A stretch of 64,000 nucleotides of DNA from Coleophoma eucalyptorum (taxonomy: Eukaryota; Ascomycota; Leotiomycetes; Helotiales; Dermateaceae). The notes below the pieces were generated by a model. The model searched no databases, was not told the DNA's origin, and saw nothing but the letters and a program-made list of their open reading frames with translations. The stretch covers positions 806,001-870,000 of the forward strand of contig JALRME010000017.1 in assembly GCA_026120035.1 (NCBI GenBank). The letters are read 5' to 3'. Below, one piece after another: positions 1 to 11,790 of this stretch (positions within the stretch are counted from its first letter, which is position 1; every line of letters starts with the position of its first letter). The position numbers and the translations under genes are program-made.

Positions 1-337
1 GCTGATACAGGGTTCGGGAAATTCCAAAGTGGCTGTCCTAAAATCTCACAAGTGGGCGTGTAAATACAAATGCGCGTAACTAAGATTATATAGATTACTA
101 CAAGGATACGGATTTGGGGGGAGGGATTCAAACAGTCGAGGTACTTAGGTACTCGGATCATGGTGGAATCATGTGTGTATCAAAGCTTTGGATCATCCAT
201 ATATAGGTATATGTGTGGACACGTTATCATTGTATTCGCCTTGATATCTCCTAACTTTTTTATCTGTTTATGAATTCACCTGCTTACTCAAGCCTTCCAA
301 AATCCTCGAACATTTCTTGTGATGTTTCTACCGACGG
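1..337. other. 3' flank of 5-oxoprolinase, no gene seen
   Basis: This is non-coding sequence downstream of the 5-oxoprolinase stop codon (TAG on the minus strand at 338-340). It is AT-rich and I see no ORF or RNA gene in it. Confidence 0.6.
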
Positions 338-3300
338 CTAATTCGATGAAACCATCGCATCTCGTGCGGCAATGCTTCCCACAGCACGGAAATGTGCTCC
401 TCCGTTCTCTAAGTCGTCCTTGCCTCCGATAATGAACTCGTCGTCGAATTCCATCTCCTCCGGCATAGTTGGGTCACGACCATACCCTCCACCGCCAGGC
501 GTCATGATAATCAAACGATCACCCGGCTTCATCGGTGCAGAAGCCTTCCCACCAAGACTGATGCTGCGGACCTCACCATCGTCATGGTGACGGATCCAGA
601 GATTGACACCTCTTTTGCCATCCTCGCCGCCTTTAAGGCCGTAGGGAACTGTGACTCGGCGTTCGCTGAGAACGCTTACCTGCAAAGGGCGTCGCATCTC
701 CATTTCCCGGTAGCAGCCATCACCACCTCGGAAGCGACCACGTCCTCCACTGCCCTTGCGGATTGAAAATTCACGTAGGATAACAGGATACCGCTTCTCA
801 AAGGTCTCGGGGTCCGATTGGCGTGTGTTAGTGATGTGGGTGTGCACACCGCTTTGCCCTTCCCAATTGGCGCCGGCCCCAGCTCCGCCTGCAATCGTCT
901 CATAGTATCCAAAGCCCTTTATAACCCCATTCTCCGCGGTATTGCCTCCGTAGCCAAACGTCACATTGTTGCACGTTCCCTGACTTGCCGCTGCAGCGCG
1001 GAAGGCTTTGAGAACGACATCAGTGATACGTACCGAGGTTTCTGTATTGCCAGCACAAGTGGCTGCCTTCAGGCTGGGATTAATGATGGAGCATGCCGGG
1101 CGAATAACTTCGATTGGTGCAATGCAACCTTGGTTGAGTGGAATGTCTGCCGTAATCATGGACCGAAGACAGTACATAATCGAACTGTACATAATTGCAG
1201 GAGGAGCGTTTAGATTATTCCAGGCTTCGTCGCCGGTGCCAGTAAAATCGAACTTGGCCGAACCTGTCTCGCCATTGATAGATATTTTGAGTTGAATTGG
1301 AGTCCCGTCATCGAGATAGTCTATAGCTTCGAGAGGACGACCCTTGAAACGCTTGCTGAAACCCTTAAGAAGCTCTCGCACGCTTTCTTCGGCATTCTTT
1401 TGGATGGCCTCCATGTAGAACTGTACGACTGGCCAGCCATATTCTTGCACAAGGCCCTGAATGAGACGAATACCATGGTTATTGGATGCAGCCGCAGCCT
1501 TGAGATCCGCAATGTTATCTTTTAGTGTCCTGGTACCGCTGCAACCAGGATAACTGGCAGGTACAGTGTAGAAAAGGTCAATAATGCCTTCCTCGTCGAA
1601 TACACCCTCTTTGATCATCTTGAACGACTCAATAGCTGTGCCCTCTTGCCAAAGCTCTGTAGAATTCGCTGGCATACTTCCAGCAGAAATACCACCGATG
1701 TCAGCATGATGTCCACGGTTAGCGACGTAGAAGAGAATTTCGGTGGGATTTTCGTCGTCGTCAAAGACAGGTGTCACCACCGTAATGTCAGGCAAATGGG
1801 TACCACCCGCGATAGGATGGTTTGAAACTATTACATCCCCTGGTTTCAACTCCCCTTTGGCATGTCTTTTGGCTTGCCAGGCAACGGCGTAACTCATCGA
1901 TCCAAGATGGTTAGGGATGTGAGGTGCATTTGCAACAAGACCACCTTGTGCCGAAAAAACTGCGCAACTGTAATCCAATCGTTCCTTGATATTGATTGAA
2001 ACTGATGTCTTTTGCATCGTCTGACCCATCTATATTAATTGTTAGAAGTAGTCACGCTCTGCCAGAGCTTGGAATTACCTGTTCCGCAACACTCATGAAT
2101 CGATGACCAAAGACCGACAGGGCGATAGGGTCTACCACCTCGGTATCAATGCCTTTCTTATTAGTATCAGTTACCTCAATGAAGACATGCTCTGGCAACA
2201 TGGTTGCATTACTTGAATGATCAAGAACGATCGTTTGGGTTTTGTCGATAATCATAGCTGGCCCTCGGATCTTTGCACCTTTGGGAGTTTCCCAGAGATT
2301 ATACACTGGGCAAGAAGTCCATCCCACATGCTCAAAGAAAATTTTATTGGTTCTTTTCGCATCAGAATGGTCAAGGTACTGTGGCTTTAGCGTTGCTAGG
2401 TGGGTGAATGGACTTGGTGGTGCTACATCCATTGACCTGCCGATGCTACGAACACGGATGTCTTCGACGATGATATCGCGGGGCTGGGTGAATCCAAATT
2501 CGCAACGATGACGTTCGACAAAGCCGTCGGCAAAGGTAGATGAAGAATCTTCTGGCTTTGAAATCATTAGAGTTGTATCACTCCCTCTGTAGCGCATGTT
2601 CAAGAACAGTTCGTGCTTGACCTGGCTGGGTAAAAACCCCTGATCCGCGAGCTCTTCGGCACCCTTTTCGCAAAGAGATGCAAGCCGGCTGTTCAGTCGA
2701 CCAGCCACAGCTTCCGTGAATATTACAGACTCTGGCAATTGATTTTCGACAACGATATCCGCCAAAGCAATACCGTAGGCGGAGAGAATGCTAGAAAGTC
2801 GGTGGATCAAGACTTGTCGGATTCCAAGATCGCGAGCAATGGCAACAGCGTGCTGGCCTCCAGCACCCCCAAAGGAGGCTAAGTTGTGCGCTGATGTTTC
2901 AAAACCCCTACCTTCACTCAAGGTTCGAATAGGACGAGCCATTTGCGCATTTGCAACAGTAATAAATCCCATTGCAACTTCTTCGGGCGTGAGCTTGTCA
3001 CTGCCATGTTTCTGCTCGTTTACAATGGCTGTAAGAAGATTAAACTTCTTTTGTACGACCTGCACGTCGAGGCCATTTGGGAAAAAGTCTGGTAGAATGC
3101 GACCGAGTAAGATATTTGCATCCGTGATAGTCAGAGGTCCATCGTTTCCATAGCACGCTGGCCCTGGGAAGGCACCTGCCGACTGTGGGCCAACTGAGAA
3201 GAGGCCATTTTTCCACAAAAGGATTGAGCCACCTCCAGCAGCAACTGTATTAATATCCAGTTGTGGGCTTTGAATGGTAACCTCAGCGGTTGTGCTTTCA

Positions 3301-4468
3301 AAAATATGGTCTAATGATCCTCCGTACCGTGATACGTCAGTACTAGTGCCCCCCATGTCGAAGCCTATAACAGGTGAACCTTCAGTAGGGTCGTAACAGG
3401 TTTTTGCAAATCCAACCACACCGCCGGCAGGACCAGACAGAATGCCACGTAACCCGGTGAACTTTGTGAACGGGACTAGCCCGCCATCAGATTGAGAAAG
3501 GAGAAGCTTGTTCATATGCTCATCTCTCAACTCCCCTTTGAAACTCTTGCGAAAGCTTTCGATATAGCTCCTGATAATAGGAGAAAGATACGCATCTGCG
3601 GTCGCCGATTGAGCACGGGGAATAATCTTCATCATGGGCTGCAGCTGTGAAGATGTAGAGACCTGGAAGCCCATTTCTTCAGCCATTTTTGTAATAGCCA
3701 GCTCATGCTGGGGAAAGGTGTAAGAATGCATTAAAGCTAGAGCCAAGGTACGGTACCCCTGATCCCAGAGAGCTTCTAGGTCTTTTCTGACGATCTCATA
3801 ATCTGGTCTCTCCAGAATCCTCACTGGCTCACCTGCCAGTCCTTCAACCAAGTCTGGGTCCTTTGAAACATTGATGGGTTGTGGATCTGGATCTTCAGAG
3901 AAAGTCTCAATGGTTATTCTCTCATCAACTTCCATCACAGTCTCGTATAATGTTTCCAATTTCTTGACTGTCAAATCAAATATGTGTGGGCGGGCCTGGT
4001 TACCAATGGCTAGTAAGTCTCTGAACCCTTTTGTGATTAGCAAAGCTACTCGCTCTCCTTTGCGCTCGAGCAAAGCACTATGGACATAATTAGTAGAATT
4101 CTAAAGTATTTCTCTGGAACATATATTCGCTCTTACTTGGTTGCAACCGTGGTCCCCATTCGAATCGACTCGACCGGAGCCAAATCTAAAGGAATTCCTC
4201 GTGGGATGGGCTTCCCAGATGCTATTTCCAATATTTGCCGAATCCCTTCGGCTGGAGCATCGGGATATTCTCGTGGGTTGACGGAGAGAAGCTTAAGGAC
4301 AACATCTTCTTCATGCCCAGGGATTCTAGCCCAGCTGCATATATTTGTTAATTTGACAGTCCCGATTTACTGACAGGTGGTACACGTAATACGGACTAGA
4401 ACTTACAAATCACAAAACGTTCCTCCGCGGTCAACCGCAACACGTATGCCGTGATGTGCAGAAGGCAT
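338..4468 (-). CDS. 5-oxoprolinase (ATP-hydrolysing), hydantoinase A/B fusion
   Basis: Predicted cytosolic enzyme opening 5-oxo-L-proline to L-glutamate with ATP in the gamma-glutamyl (glutathione) cycle. Four exons on the minus strand: 4407-4468, 4137-4334, 2079-4077 and 338-2029, together 1315-1316 aa, close to the usual eukaryotic length of about 1,280. The first exon encodes a start beginning [20 protein letters not shown], which is the N-terminal nucleotide-binding signature of the family. The HyuA half contains [16 protein letters not shown]. The HyuB half starts near residue 754 and contains [12 protein letters not shown] and [10 protein letters not shown]. The two large exons could be mistaken for separate HyuA and HyuB genes, but a phase-0 intron (2030-2078) joins them. 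The start at 4468 lies 557 bp from a divergent RidA-like gene, suggesting joint regulation. A hydantoinase specificity is less likely because the A-B order and fusion are typical of OXP1. Confidence 0.93.
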
Positions 4469-5025
4469 TATTTATGGTATTGTAAAGCAAGAAAGTCTAG
4501 GATAGATCCTCGAAACTTGGGTTTCTAAGCTATAGTGCTACACGGACATGATAGACTTATATAAAGAATATAACATGGGAAGCAACAACGGGAAACATGA
4601 TGGATATTATATGGTTGGTATAGTAAAATATAATGTCCGTACATAATGGATGTCCAATGATGTCAAAATTTGCCGAAAGGATGGGAAGGAGACTTTGGAC
4701 TTAACCCCGTCGGACTTTCGGCTTAATCGGTAATGTCTTATCTTAGATATTGTTTTTGCCGTGGTTATCTTGTGTTAAAGATATTGAGCAAAATGAGGGG
4801 CATAATGGCAGAAGTCACTATGGATTAGTGTTCATGATCAGCACCAGAGATTCAGCATGCAATGTCATGTCTATCTATGGAATATATTCTCTTAAATTAC
4901 GTCAAGTATTTACGTCGTAGGGTACTAGAAATAAGTTACATATATATACCTGAGCCTCATCTGTAGAAAATCTCTAGTTCCACGCACTGTTAAACCTCAA
5001 CTAGCTTTATATACTTGTTTTAACA
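4469..5025. promoter_or_regulatory. Shared intergenic region between divergent 5-oxoprolinase and RidA-like genes
   Basis: These 557 bp separate the two divergent start codons and must hold both promoters. The region is AT-rich with several TATATA stretches (for example near 4940). I did not find a specific operator. Confidence 0.5.
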
Positions 5026-5600
5026 ATGTCTCGAATCACTGTCTTTACCGAAGACGCCCCATCACCACGCGCAGGCATCAATTGCCAAGCCATGATAGCG
5101 GGTAACGTAGTCTTCTGTTCCGGAACTCTGCCTGTTGAAGTCAGCACAGGTGCTATAGTTCCAGGCGACATTAAACTTCACACAGTGAGTATCTCTTACA
5201 ACCCCCTTCCATCGCGACTTGCCCCCTCCGAGCTCACTCAGCTGATAATTGATCTTTTTCCTTAGCAAAAAGCCATATCTAACCTCTCGGCTGTTCTATC
5301 CGCTGCAGGTTCAAGCATTGATAATGTGGTAAAGGTCAATGTGTATCTGACGAGTATGGAAGACTTTGACGCTATGAATGAGGCTTACACAGGATATTGG
5401 GGGGAGGAGAAACCAGCAAGAACGTAAGTAATGATGATGACAGCGATAATAGCGGTAATTTTCGTGATTTTGCGCTTGTGTGTGGTAAGTTGGCAGTGGC
5501 TAACGGGCTTTAATCTAGGTGTGTGGTGGTGAAATCGTTGCCGAGGGGGAGTGATATTGAGATAGAGTGTGTTGCGATGCTATCGAATGGGAATCAGTGA
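5026..5600 (+). CDS. RidA/YjgF/YER057c-family protein (reactive enamine/imine deaminase)
   Basis: Members hydrolyse reactive enamine/imine intermediates released by PLP enzymes. Others in the family act in specialised catabolic pathways. Three exons (5026-5184, 5266-5423, 5519-5600) give 132 aa, typical for a single RidA domain. Motifs seen are an FCSGTLPV-like segment near residue 30, VKVNVYLTSMEDF in the middle, and a C-terminal RTCVVVKSLP...DIEIECVAM block where the substrate-binding Arg and the EIE strand of the family are expected. No targeting peptide is evident, so it is probably cytosolic. It is divergent from 5-oxoprolinase and about 1 kb upstream of an amino-acid permease, which fits a role in amino-acid metabolism. 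The precise substrate cannot be read from sequence. Confidence 0.85.
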
Positions 5601-6651
5601 TAGCAGAGGGGCTGGAGATGCAACGGAGATTCTTGAATTGATTTCAACCTTGATTGTAGCAGCTACTGTGACTTTCATAAAAGATGGAGGCTTTGTACTT
5701 TCCATTACTACTACATGTGCACTAAAAAGGAGAGAAAACGTATCTATATAGTCTAAAGCGAGAATAGCAGGCGGAAGCCCAGCCAGATCAATAGTGTAGG
5801 AAATATACTTCTTTAAAATTTGGACAATTAGCTACCACCTAGCATTTTTAGAGCAAAGTAAGTATGAGTATAATACTGCCTGTGACCTGCCGCTTACGCT
5901 AATCTATACTACTTCATAGTAATTCCTTAACGCCATACCAGTAGTTGGTCAAAGTAACATAGAAAGAAAAAAAATAGTCTCTCTGCAGTCGTTGAAAGGG
6001 AAAATCTCAGAATGCGAGCTTGGGTGGTTAGTTTCTGAAGAGGCACTGCATTAAATCACAATCTCGGTCCCGAAAGACTCAAAGGCCGTAGATTTGTGGC
6101 TTTAATCTACAGCCAATATTAAGGTCTCGATAGTTTTCAACGCCACATTATTATTCCCGACATATTTTCCGTTGTCGGGAGTGATAAATCGCTATCATTT
6201 ATCTCGCTTTCGGTATATTCAAAATTTTACATACTGGCAGCATCATTTCATTTAGTATTGCCTCCTATTCGTCTCAACGAGGTGATATATCCTTCTATTC
6301 CTTTTAAATATAACTTTAATACTCCGCGGCGGCGCTCACTATAATAAACACAGTAGTAAAATATTATTCATAATTGGAAATATATGAATATATAGCCGTA
6401 ATCAACCCTCTTTGCACCAAGTAGCTACTTATACGGGTGTGGTTGAAGCATCATTTATAGAGATATATTATTCTAGAGTTGAGATTTATCCTTATCTCTG
6501 TATACAATTCCGTGTGCTATCATACCGTCGACAAGTCAGCTTGAATATATAACCCCCCCAATATCTTACAGGACTGCACTCTCGTTGCCTTTTGAAAGAA
6601 TCCATACTTTCACTGTTTATCAAAGTTCACACAGAATACAAATATATTAGC
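5601..6651. other. Intergenic, AT-rich
   Basis: About 1.05 kb between the RidA-like gene and the permease. It contains AT-rich tracts and a CCCCCCC run near 6552. It presumably carries the permease promoter. I recognise no gene. Confidence 0.5.
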
Positions 6652-8488
6652 ATGGATCCACATCTTTCAGACAAGAAAAGCTTCGCTGATAGAGACACTA
6701 GCCAAGCTGATGCCATTATCATAGAGGGTTATTCTGAGCTCCAAGGACGGCAAGATATTGGTGATCTTGACAGAGGCCTCAAGTCACGGCATATCCAGTT
6801 TATTGCTCTAGGCGGGACAATAGGAACGGGTCTTTTCCTAGGAATTGGTTCTGCCCTACACACATCAGGCCCTTTATCATTGTTACTTGGATATGTCGCA
6901 ACGAGTGCTGCTATATGGGCGATGGTGAGCACCATCGACTGAAATGCTAAAACAAGGCATAATATATCCTAGGGGTTTGGCTGAATTCTCGCAGATGCAA
7001 TGCCTTGGTGAAATGACCACCTGGCTCCCACTGCCCGGCATGATAGTGCAACTTGGATCTCGATTTGTTGACCCGGCCTTTGGGTTCGCGATTGGGTGGA
7101 ACCAATGGTACACCTATTCCATTGGTATTGCAGCAGAGGTTTCAGCTGCTGTCGTTCTCGTACAGTACTGGGACACAAACATTTCTATATCGGTATTTCA
7201 ATTACCACCATCTTGTACAGTCTGCTGACTACCTATAGCCTGCTGTCTGGATCACAGTCATCCTTATTCTCCTGCATGCTCTCAACATGGCACCAGTTTC
7301 ATTTTATGGCGAAGCCGAATTTGGGTTTGCCACCATCAAGATTCTGACCATCCTCGGTCTCCTTATCTTGGCTGTTGTGCTTGATCTTGGTGGTGGACCT
7401 AACCACCAACGCTTAGGCTTTCACTATTGGAAGCACCCAGGAGCCATGAAGGAATACATCAGCACAGGGAATACTGGACGCTTCCTTGGCCTTTTCAATA
7501 CCTTGATCAACGCTGCATTTGCCTACGGAGGTGTTGAACAAGTAGCCGTCGCTGCAGGAGAGGCAGCAAACCCCCTGCAAAGCATTCCAAAGGCAGTTCG
7601 ACGCGTGTTCTGGCGTATTCTGTTCTTTTACGTCTTTGGGGTTCTTGCAGTTGGGTGTATAGTTTCTTCGGATGACCCGCATCTGTTGAAAGGATCAGAG
7701 ACCGCACGTTCGCCGTGGGTCATCGCCATCACAAACGCCGGAATCCCCGCTCTTCCATCGTTAATCAACGCAGTGGTCATTACATCCGCATCATCAGCGG
7801 CAAATGCCAACTTATACACGGCCTCCCGGTGTCTCTTTGCACTTGCTCAGAACGGCCAGGCGCCCCGCTTGTTCCTGCGATGCACACGACGGGGCGTGCC
7901 TTATTTTGCTGTCTTCATGACCGGCCTCATTGGACTTCTCACTTATATGACGGTCTCTTCCGGAGGTGCAGCTGTATTTGGGTGGTTTTCTGACCTCGTT
8001 GCTACCGCATTTCTTATTACCTGGAGCTGTATTTGCCTCGCATACATTCGCTTCTACAAAGCGCTAAGCTTTCACGGGGTTTCAGCAACGGACCTACATT
8101 TTCGTGCTGCAGGGACTGCATATGCTGCATGGTTCGGTCTCCTATTCTTCTCCATGGTCCTGGTCTTCAATGGGTTTGCGGTGTTTACGAAAGGCAATTG
8201 GAATGTGCAGGACTTCATCTCTGCCTACATCGGCCTACCGTAAGTAACCTATATTCCAACCCGAGCCTAAGGGAGCTTCACTAATAGGGCCCTAGGATAT
8301 TCGCTTCGTTGTACTTTGGATGGAAGTTTTTCAAGGGAACCAAGATTCATCCTATTGACAAGATTGACTTGTTCACGGGCAGGGAGGCAATTTTGGCAGG
8401 TTACAATGCCAATGTGGCGAACGACACGGAGCAAGGACGGCTCACTCAGACGTCTACTGTCCAGAAAATGTGGAATTGGTTGATATGA
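6652..8488 (+). CDS. Amino-acid permease (AAT/YAT family, APC superfamily)
   Basis: Plasma-membrane proton-coupled amino-acid uptake carrier with about 12 membrane segments. Four exons (6652-6924, 6995-7192, 7239-8239, 8296-8488) give 554 aa, the usual family size. The hydrophilic N-terminus leads into [20 protein letters not shown], the hallmark first membrane segment. [11 protein letters not shown] spans exons 1-2 and supports the acceptor at 6994 (phase 0) rather than the earlier AG at 6972, which is out of phase. [18 protein letters not shown] is the conserved TM6 region, and the last exon carries [12 protein letters not shown], the conserved cytoplasmic tail. The substrate is not certain. 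The neighbouring 5-oxoprolinase and RidA-like genes make an amino acid or gamma-glutamyl derivative plausible. Confidence 0.92.
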
Positions 8489-8999
8489 AGTCGGATAAAG
8501 CAGAGAAAGTGATAATTTTTCAGCATAGTCACCGTTGCTGATTTTCGGACTTGGGAAATAAACCAGTTTTTCATATGAACAACCCGGCGCCCTACGCCCT
8601 GTGCTTGTCATCTGCTACCACACCCCTCCAAGCCCTGGTATTGCCGAAAACTGTGCCTCTCTCTCTTTCCCGACGCCGCCCACGCCCTTCGTTATCGCAC
8701 TACATTATCGGCTTTTTGTAGGTTTGCTCTGAGCCCGTCGCCATTCACAAGCATCATCTGCATTCAATCACGAATTCAATTGGGCAATCCGTCGGCTTTT
8801 TGTTTCGGGGAAATGGCCTTAGTCATCGGGCGAAAATAGAACAATCAAGGCATTCTTGAAAATACACCTATTCTGTGCCTTATAACTACCCTGATAGACT
8901 CGAACCACTTCAATATAAAAGTTACTGAATTCAAATCCTTTGAGGTTCATATTTGATAGAGAATCTGAAACAAGTCATACTCAAAGCACTGCAACGAGA
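8489..8999. other. Intergenic
   Basis: About 510 bp between the permease and the dehalogenase-like gene. It is pyrimidine-rich around 8630-8700, a usual fungal promoter feature. No gene seen. Confidence 0.5.
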
Positions 9000-10000
9000 A
9001 TGGCTTCGTCATCTGACATCATAGCTATGCCTAAACCCCTCCCTCGCCCCAAAGCCCTTCTTTTCGACTTCATGGGGACATGTCTAGATTGGGAGAGCAG
9101 CATCCGCAAAGGATTTGAGACGATAAACCCGAATGCGCCAATACTTGGCGAAGAAGCTTCGAAGCTGGCAATAGAGTGGCGACATCGATATTTTGCAGCA
9201 GTACGAGTGCGGACCGATAACCAGCTGCCTCCAGAGGATATTGATATCACCCACCGAAGAATTCTAGATTTGCTGTTCGAAGAGAGAGGGATTGGACTTG
9301 CCCAGTGGAATGAATCCATGAGACAGGAGTTGGTTCGCAGATGGCATGTCCAACTCGGTATGCTAAGCTGCCTTTGAATCCATAAAATCCTGCTAATCAT
9401 ATTCAACTTTCCAGCTTGGCCGGATATGGCTCCGGCTTTAAAACGGCTTGAGGAACATTTTGATCTGTAATGCCCCCCACTGTTCATATTATCGACATGC
9501 GGAAGCTAATATCTATCTAGAATTGTTCATGCCAATGGAACAACTCGGCTGCAGATTGACCTTATGAGGTCTTCTGGGCTACATTTTCATGTGGTGGTGT
9601 CGTCTGTCATGCTAGGTGTTTCTAAGGTGAGGGGCTATCCACCACTATACATGTGCAGAATATTAATATTCGAGACTAGCCGGATCCGCAAAATTATTTG
9701 AAAGCTTTGGAGCTATTCAAGTTGAAGCCTGAGGAATGCTTAACCGTCGCTGCCCACGCCTGGGATGTTCGTGGAGCGCAAGCCATGTAAGAGTTCTTGA
9801 GTTTTTCGAGCACAGCTTAGGTCTCAGCTCTAACAGTTATCAGTGGAATGCAAACAGCCTATATAAGACGCGCGACTGAGGATCCAGATGGCGATATGGC
9901 TAAGATTGCTAAGGAATTCGACTACTTTGTAGATGGTAGAGGCGGACAGGTCGATGTAGGGCTTGGCAAATTAGCTGATATACTCCTAAGTGAATTATAA
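9000..10000 (+). CDS. Haloacid dehalogenase type II-like hydrolase (HAD superfamily)
   Basis: Five exons (9000-9357, 9415-9466, 9521-9626, 9680-9786, 9844-10000) encode 259 aa. HAD motif I is in the first exon as ALLFDFMGTCLDW, with the nucleophile Asp in DFMGT. HANGTTRLQID and the following strand correspond to the motif II region. The Lys/PDP segment (SKPDPQNYLKA) and AAHAWDVRGAQAIGMQTAYI are typical of type II 2-haloacid dehalogenases (L-2-haloacid dehalogenase group). No signal peptide is visible. Many fungal members have unknown natural substrates, so dehalogenation is only a family label. The gene stands alone between long intergenic stretches. Confidence 0.88.
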
Positions 10001-11512
10001 TAAGGCCGCCGATGCTTCATGTCCCTTCACATCATCTAAATTTGTAGTCTATTAATAAATTTAGATAGAAGTCTCCACCCAGTCTAGGGCATTATATACC
10101 AAGGGTTACCGCTCAAACAATTTTGATCAGAAAATTATCAACGAATGAAGCAACTTGTGGCAGCTCATCTATGAAATGTACTTGGTTATCCTGAAATTCC
10201 ACTCAACACGATGGACGTTCTATGGAACGAAACCTTTGGGATGGTGGTTGAAGGATCACGAACTCCGCCCCGCCTCCAGCCCGTTCCCTCCGTATTGTCA
10301 TTCTTAGAATTGCGCAGTATACATACACTGGTAAACTTGAGGCCAATTCAGATAGATTTATTTGCATGGAAAGTATGCTAGATGGGTTTCAGTCATCCAG
10401 ACCATGGTCTTCTGCGACATTCAATTCTGTCCTATATCTGATGTATCTTGTGGCATGCACTTATATTATTCGCTTACACTATGACACCAAGTGAGCCGGA
10501 ACAGCCCGCTTTCAAACAACGGTTGTGGACGACGCTCGATGTTATACAGTTAACTTGACACTTTTGATACTCTATAATCAGATTTGTATCACTAGACAGT
10601 TAGTTAGTATAGCGAAGCGAAGCGGTATATGTGAGAGTTAAGTATATAGTGAGTTACGGGTAGGCCTAATCCCGGACTACTATTCCTTGAAGATTTTATC
10701 TACAGCGCACTCCCTCCCAAAAGAACTATTGTCGGACCAAATAGAGTAATTCCGACTAGAGCTAACTACCTGACCTGAATCGAAACTTTCCCTGAGGCAA
10801 CCCTGAGTTGACCATGACATTGCAATCAGTTGTCTCATAGTGTATAGGATGCAAGGGCCAGGCAGGATGCACTTTATCTCTCTTACCGCATTATAGGCCT
10901 AGGGTAGAGGGCGTTTGGCCGAGAGAATCGACTTGGATGGTTGATAAACACTAAGATTGAGTGAGGCGAGGTTGAGATGACCGTCGCAGACGAGAAGGTG
11001 AATACGAAGGTTGCGGCGATCGCCTATCTAATCTATGTCATGGTGGGGACGCCGACCATAGCGTCCATACTTATAATATCATTGACCGGCGGCGGTGGCT
11101 GGTATCTGGTCTTGGCTCGTCCATATCCGAGGGTATCCAGATGGTCTTGTATTGTATCGGATGAATACGACGAGCAAGAAGAGCTTTCATCCTCTTCCTT
11201 GCTGCTATGGTATCCTGACCCTGGCCCTGATCTTGACCAATACCGCTCGCGAGATTGGTCAATGGGACAGAGACCAGTAGATGGATGAAGCTGGGACGGA
11301 CCAGGGACTGACGCCATTGCCCCGTCTGACTTTCCAGCTGCCTCATCCAGTTTAGAGCTGCGATGGGATCCCCCTCCAGCTGCCGCAAGGGGATTAGGGA
11401 ACACCCCGCAACCCGTCCCCTTCAGGCACATTCCCCCAGTGATTGGCTTACCGCCCTCGATCTCCAGAACAAGCTTCCTTGGAAGGCTTCAATTCAGCGC
11501 CGTCGCTTGTCA

Positions 11513-11518
11513 CACGTG
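11513..11518. promoter_or_regulatory. CACGTG element, candidate phosphate-starvation (Pho4/NUC-1-type bHLH) site
   Basis: The palindromic CACGTG lies 273 bp upstream of the acid phosphatase ATG. Fungal phosphate regulators of the Pho4/NUC-1 type bind this core. Placement in front of a secreted phosphatase makes that reading plausible, but a single E-box can serve other bHLH factors. Confidence 0.5.
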
Positions 11519-11600
11519 CTGCGCGATACCAATCCCAATCGAAAGGCATGCTAGACATAGTTACCTGCATACATACAGCATATATGCGGGCGTACGTACA

Positions 11601-11609
11601 TATATAAAA
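11601..11609 (+). promoter_or_regulatory. TATA box of the acid phosphatase gene
   Basis: TATATAAAA lies about 180 bp upstream of the ATG at 11791 and downstream of the CACGTG. Position and sequence fit a core promoter. Confidence 0.5.
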
Positions 11610-11790
11610 CTAGACATGCTTCCCTCCTCACAGCTGTCGCCCGCTCCCTGTGATCCGTCTTGTCTCTTCCGTCGTATCTGCTCGCTGTTGTTCGTAGCTA
11701 GTGGCTCGACATTCCGAAGGGATACTACCCAGCTCGAGTCCTTCCCTCCGTGCCATCTATTGTGTATTGTGTATTGCCATTGTCGCCAAC

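Larger units (their letters stand above)
10001..11790. other. Long intergenic region upstream of acid phosphatase
   Basis: About 1.8 kb without a convincing gene. Overlapping short ORFs on both strands around 10977-11431 have low-complexity, shadow-like translations and no start context. The last 300 bp carry a CACGTG and a TATA box that I list separately. Confidence 0.5.

Noticed and set aside
338..4073. Two separate genes, hydantoinase A and hydantoinase B
   Set aside because: A phase-0 GT-AG intron (2030-2078) joins them and a two-exon N-terminus continues upstream. The whole matches a single eukaryotic 5-oxoprolinase.
6973..6994. Amino-acid permease acceptor at 6972
   Set aside because: It is out of phase with exon 1. 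The AG at 6994 gives the conserved QCLGEM join in phase 0.
10977..11431. Overlapping ORFs on both strands upstream of the acid phosphatase
   Set aside because: The translations are shadow-like, mutually overlapping and without motifs. The region holds promoter elements instead.
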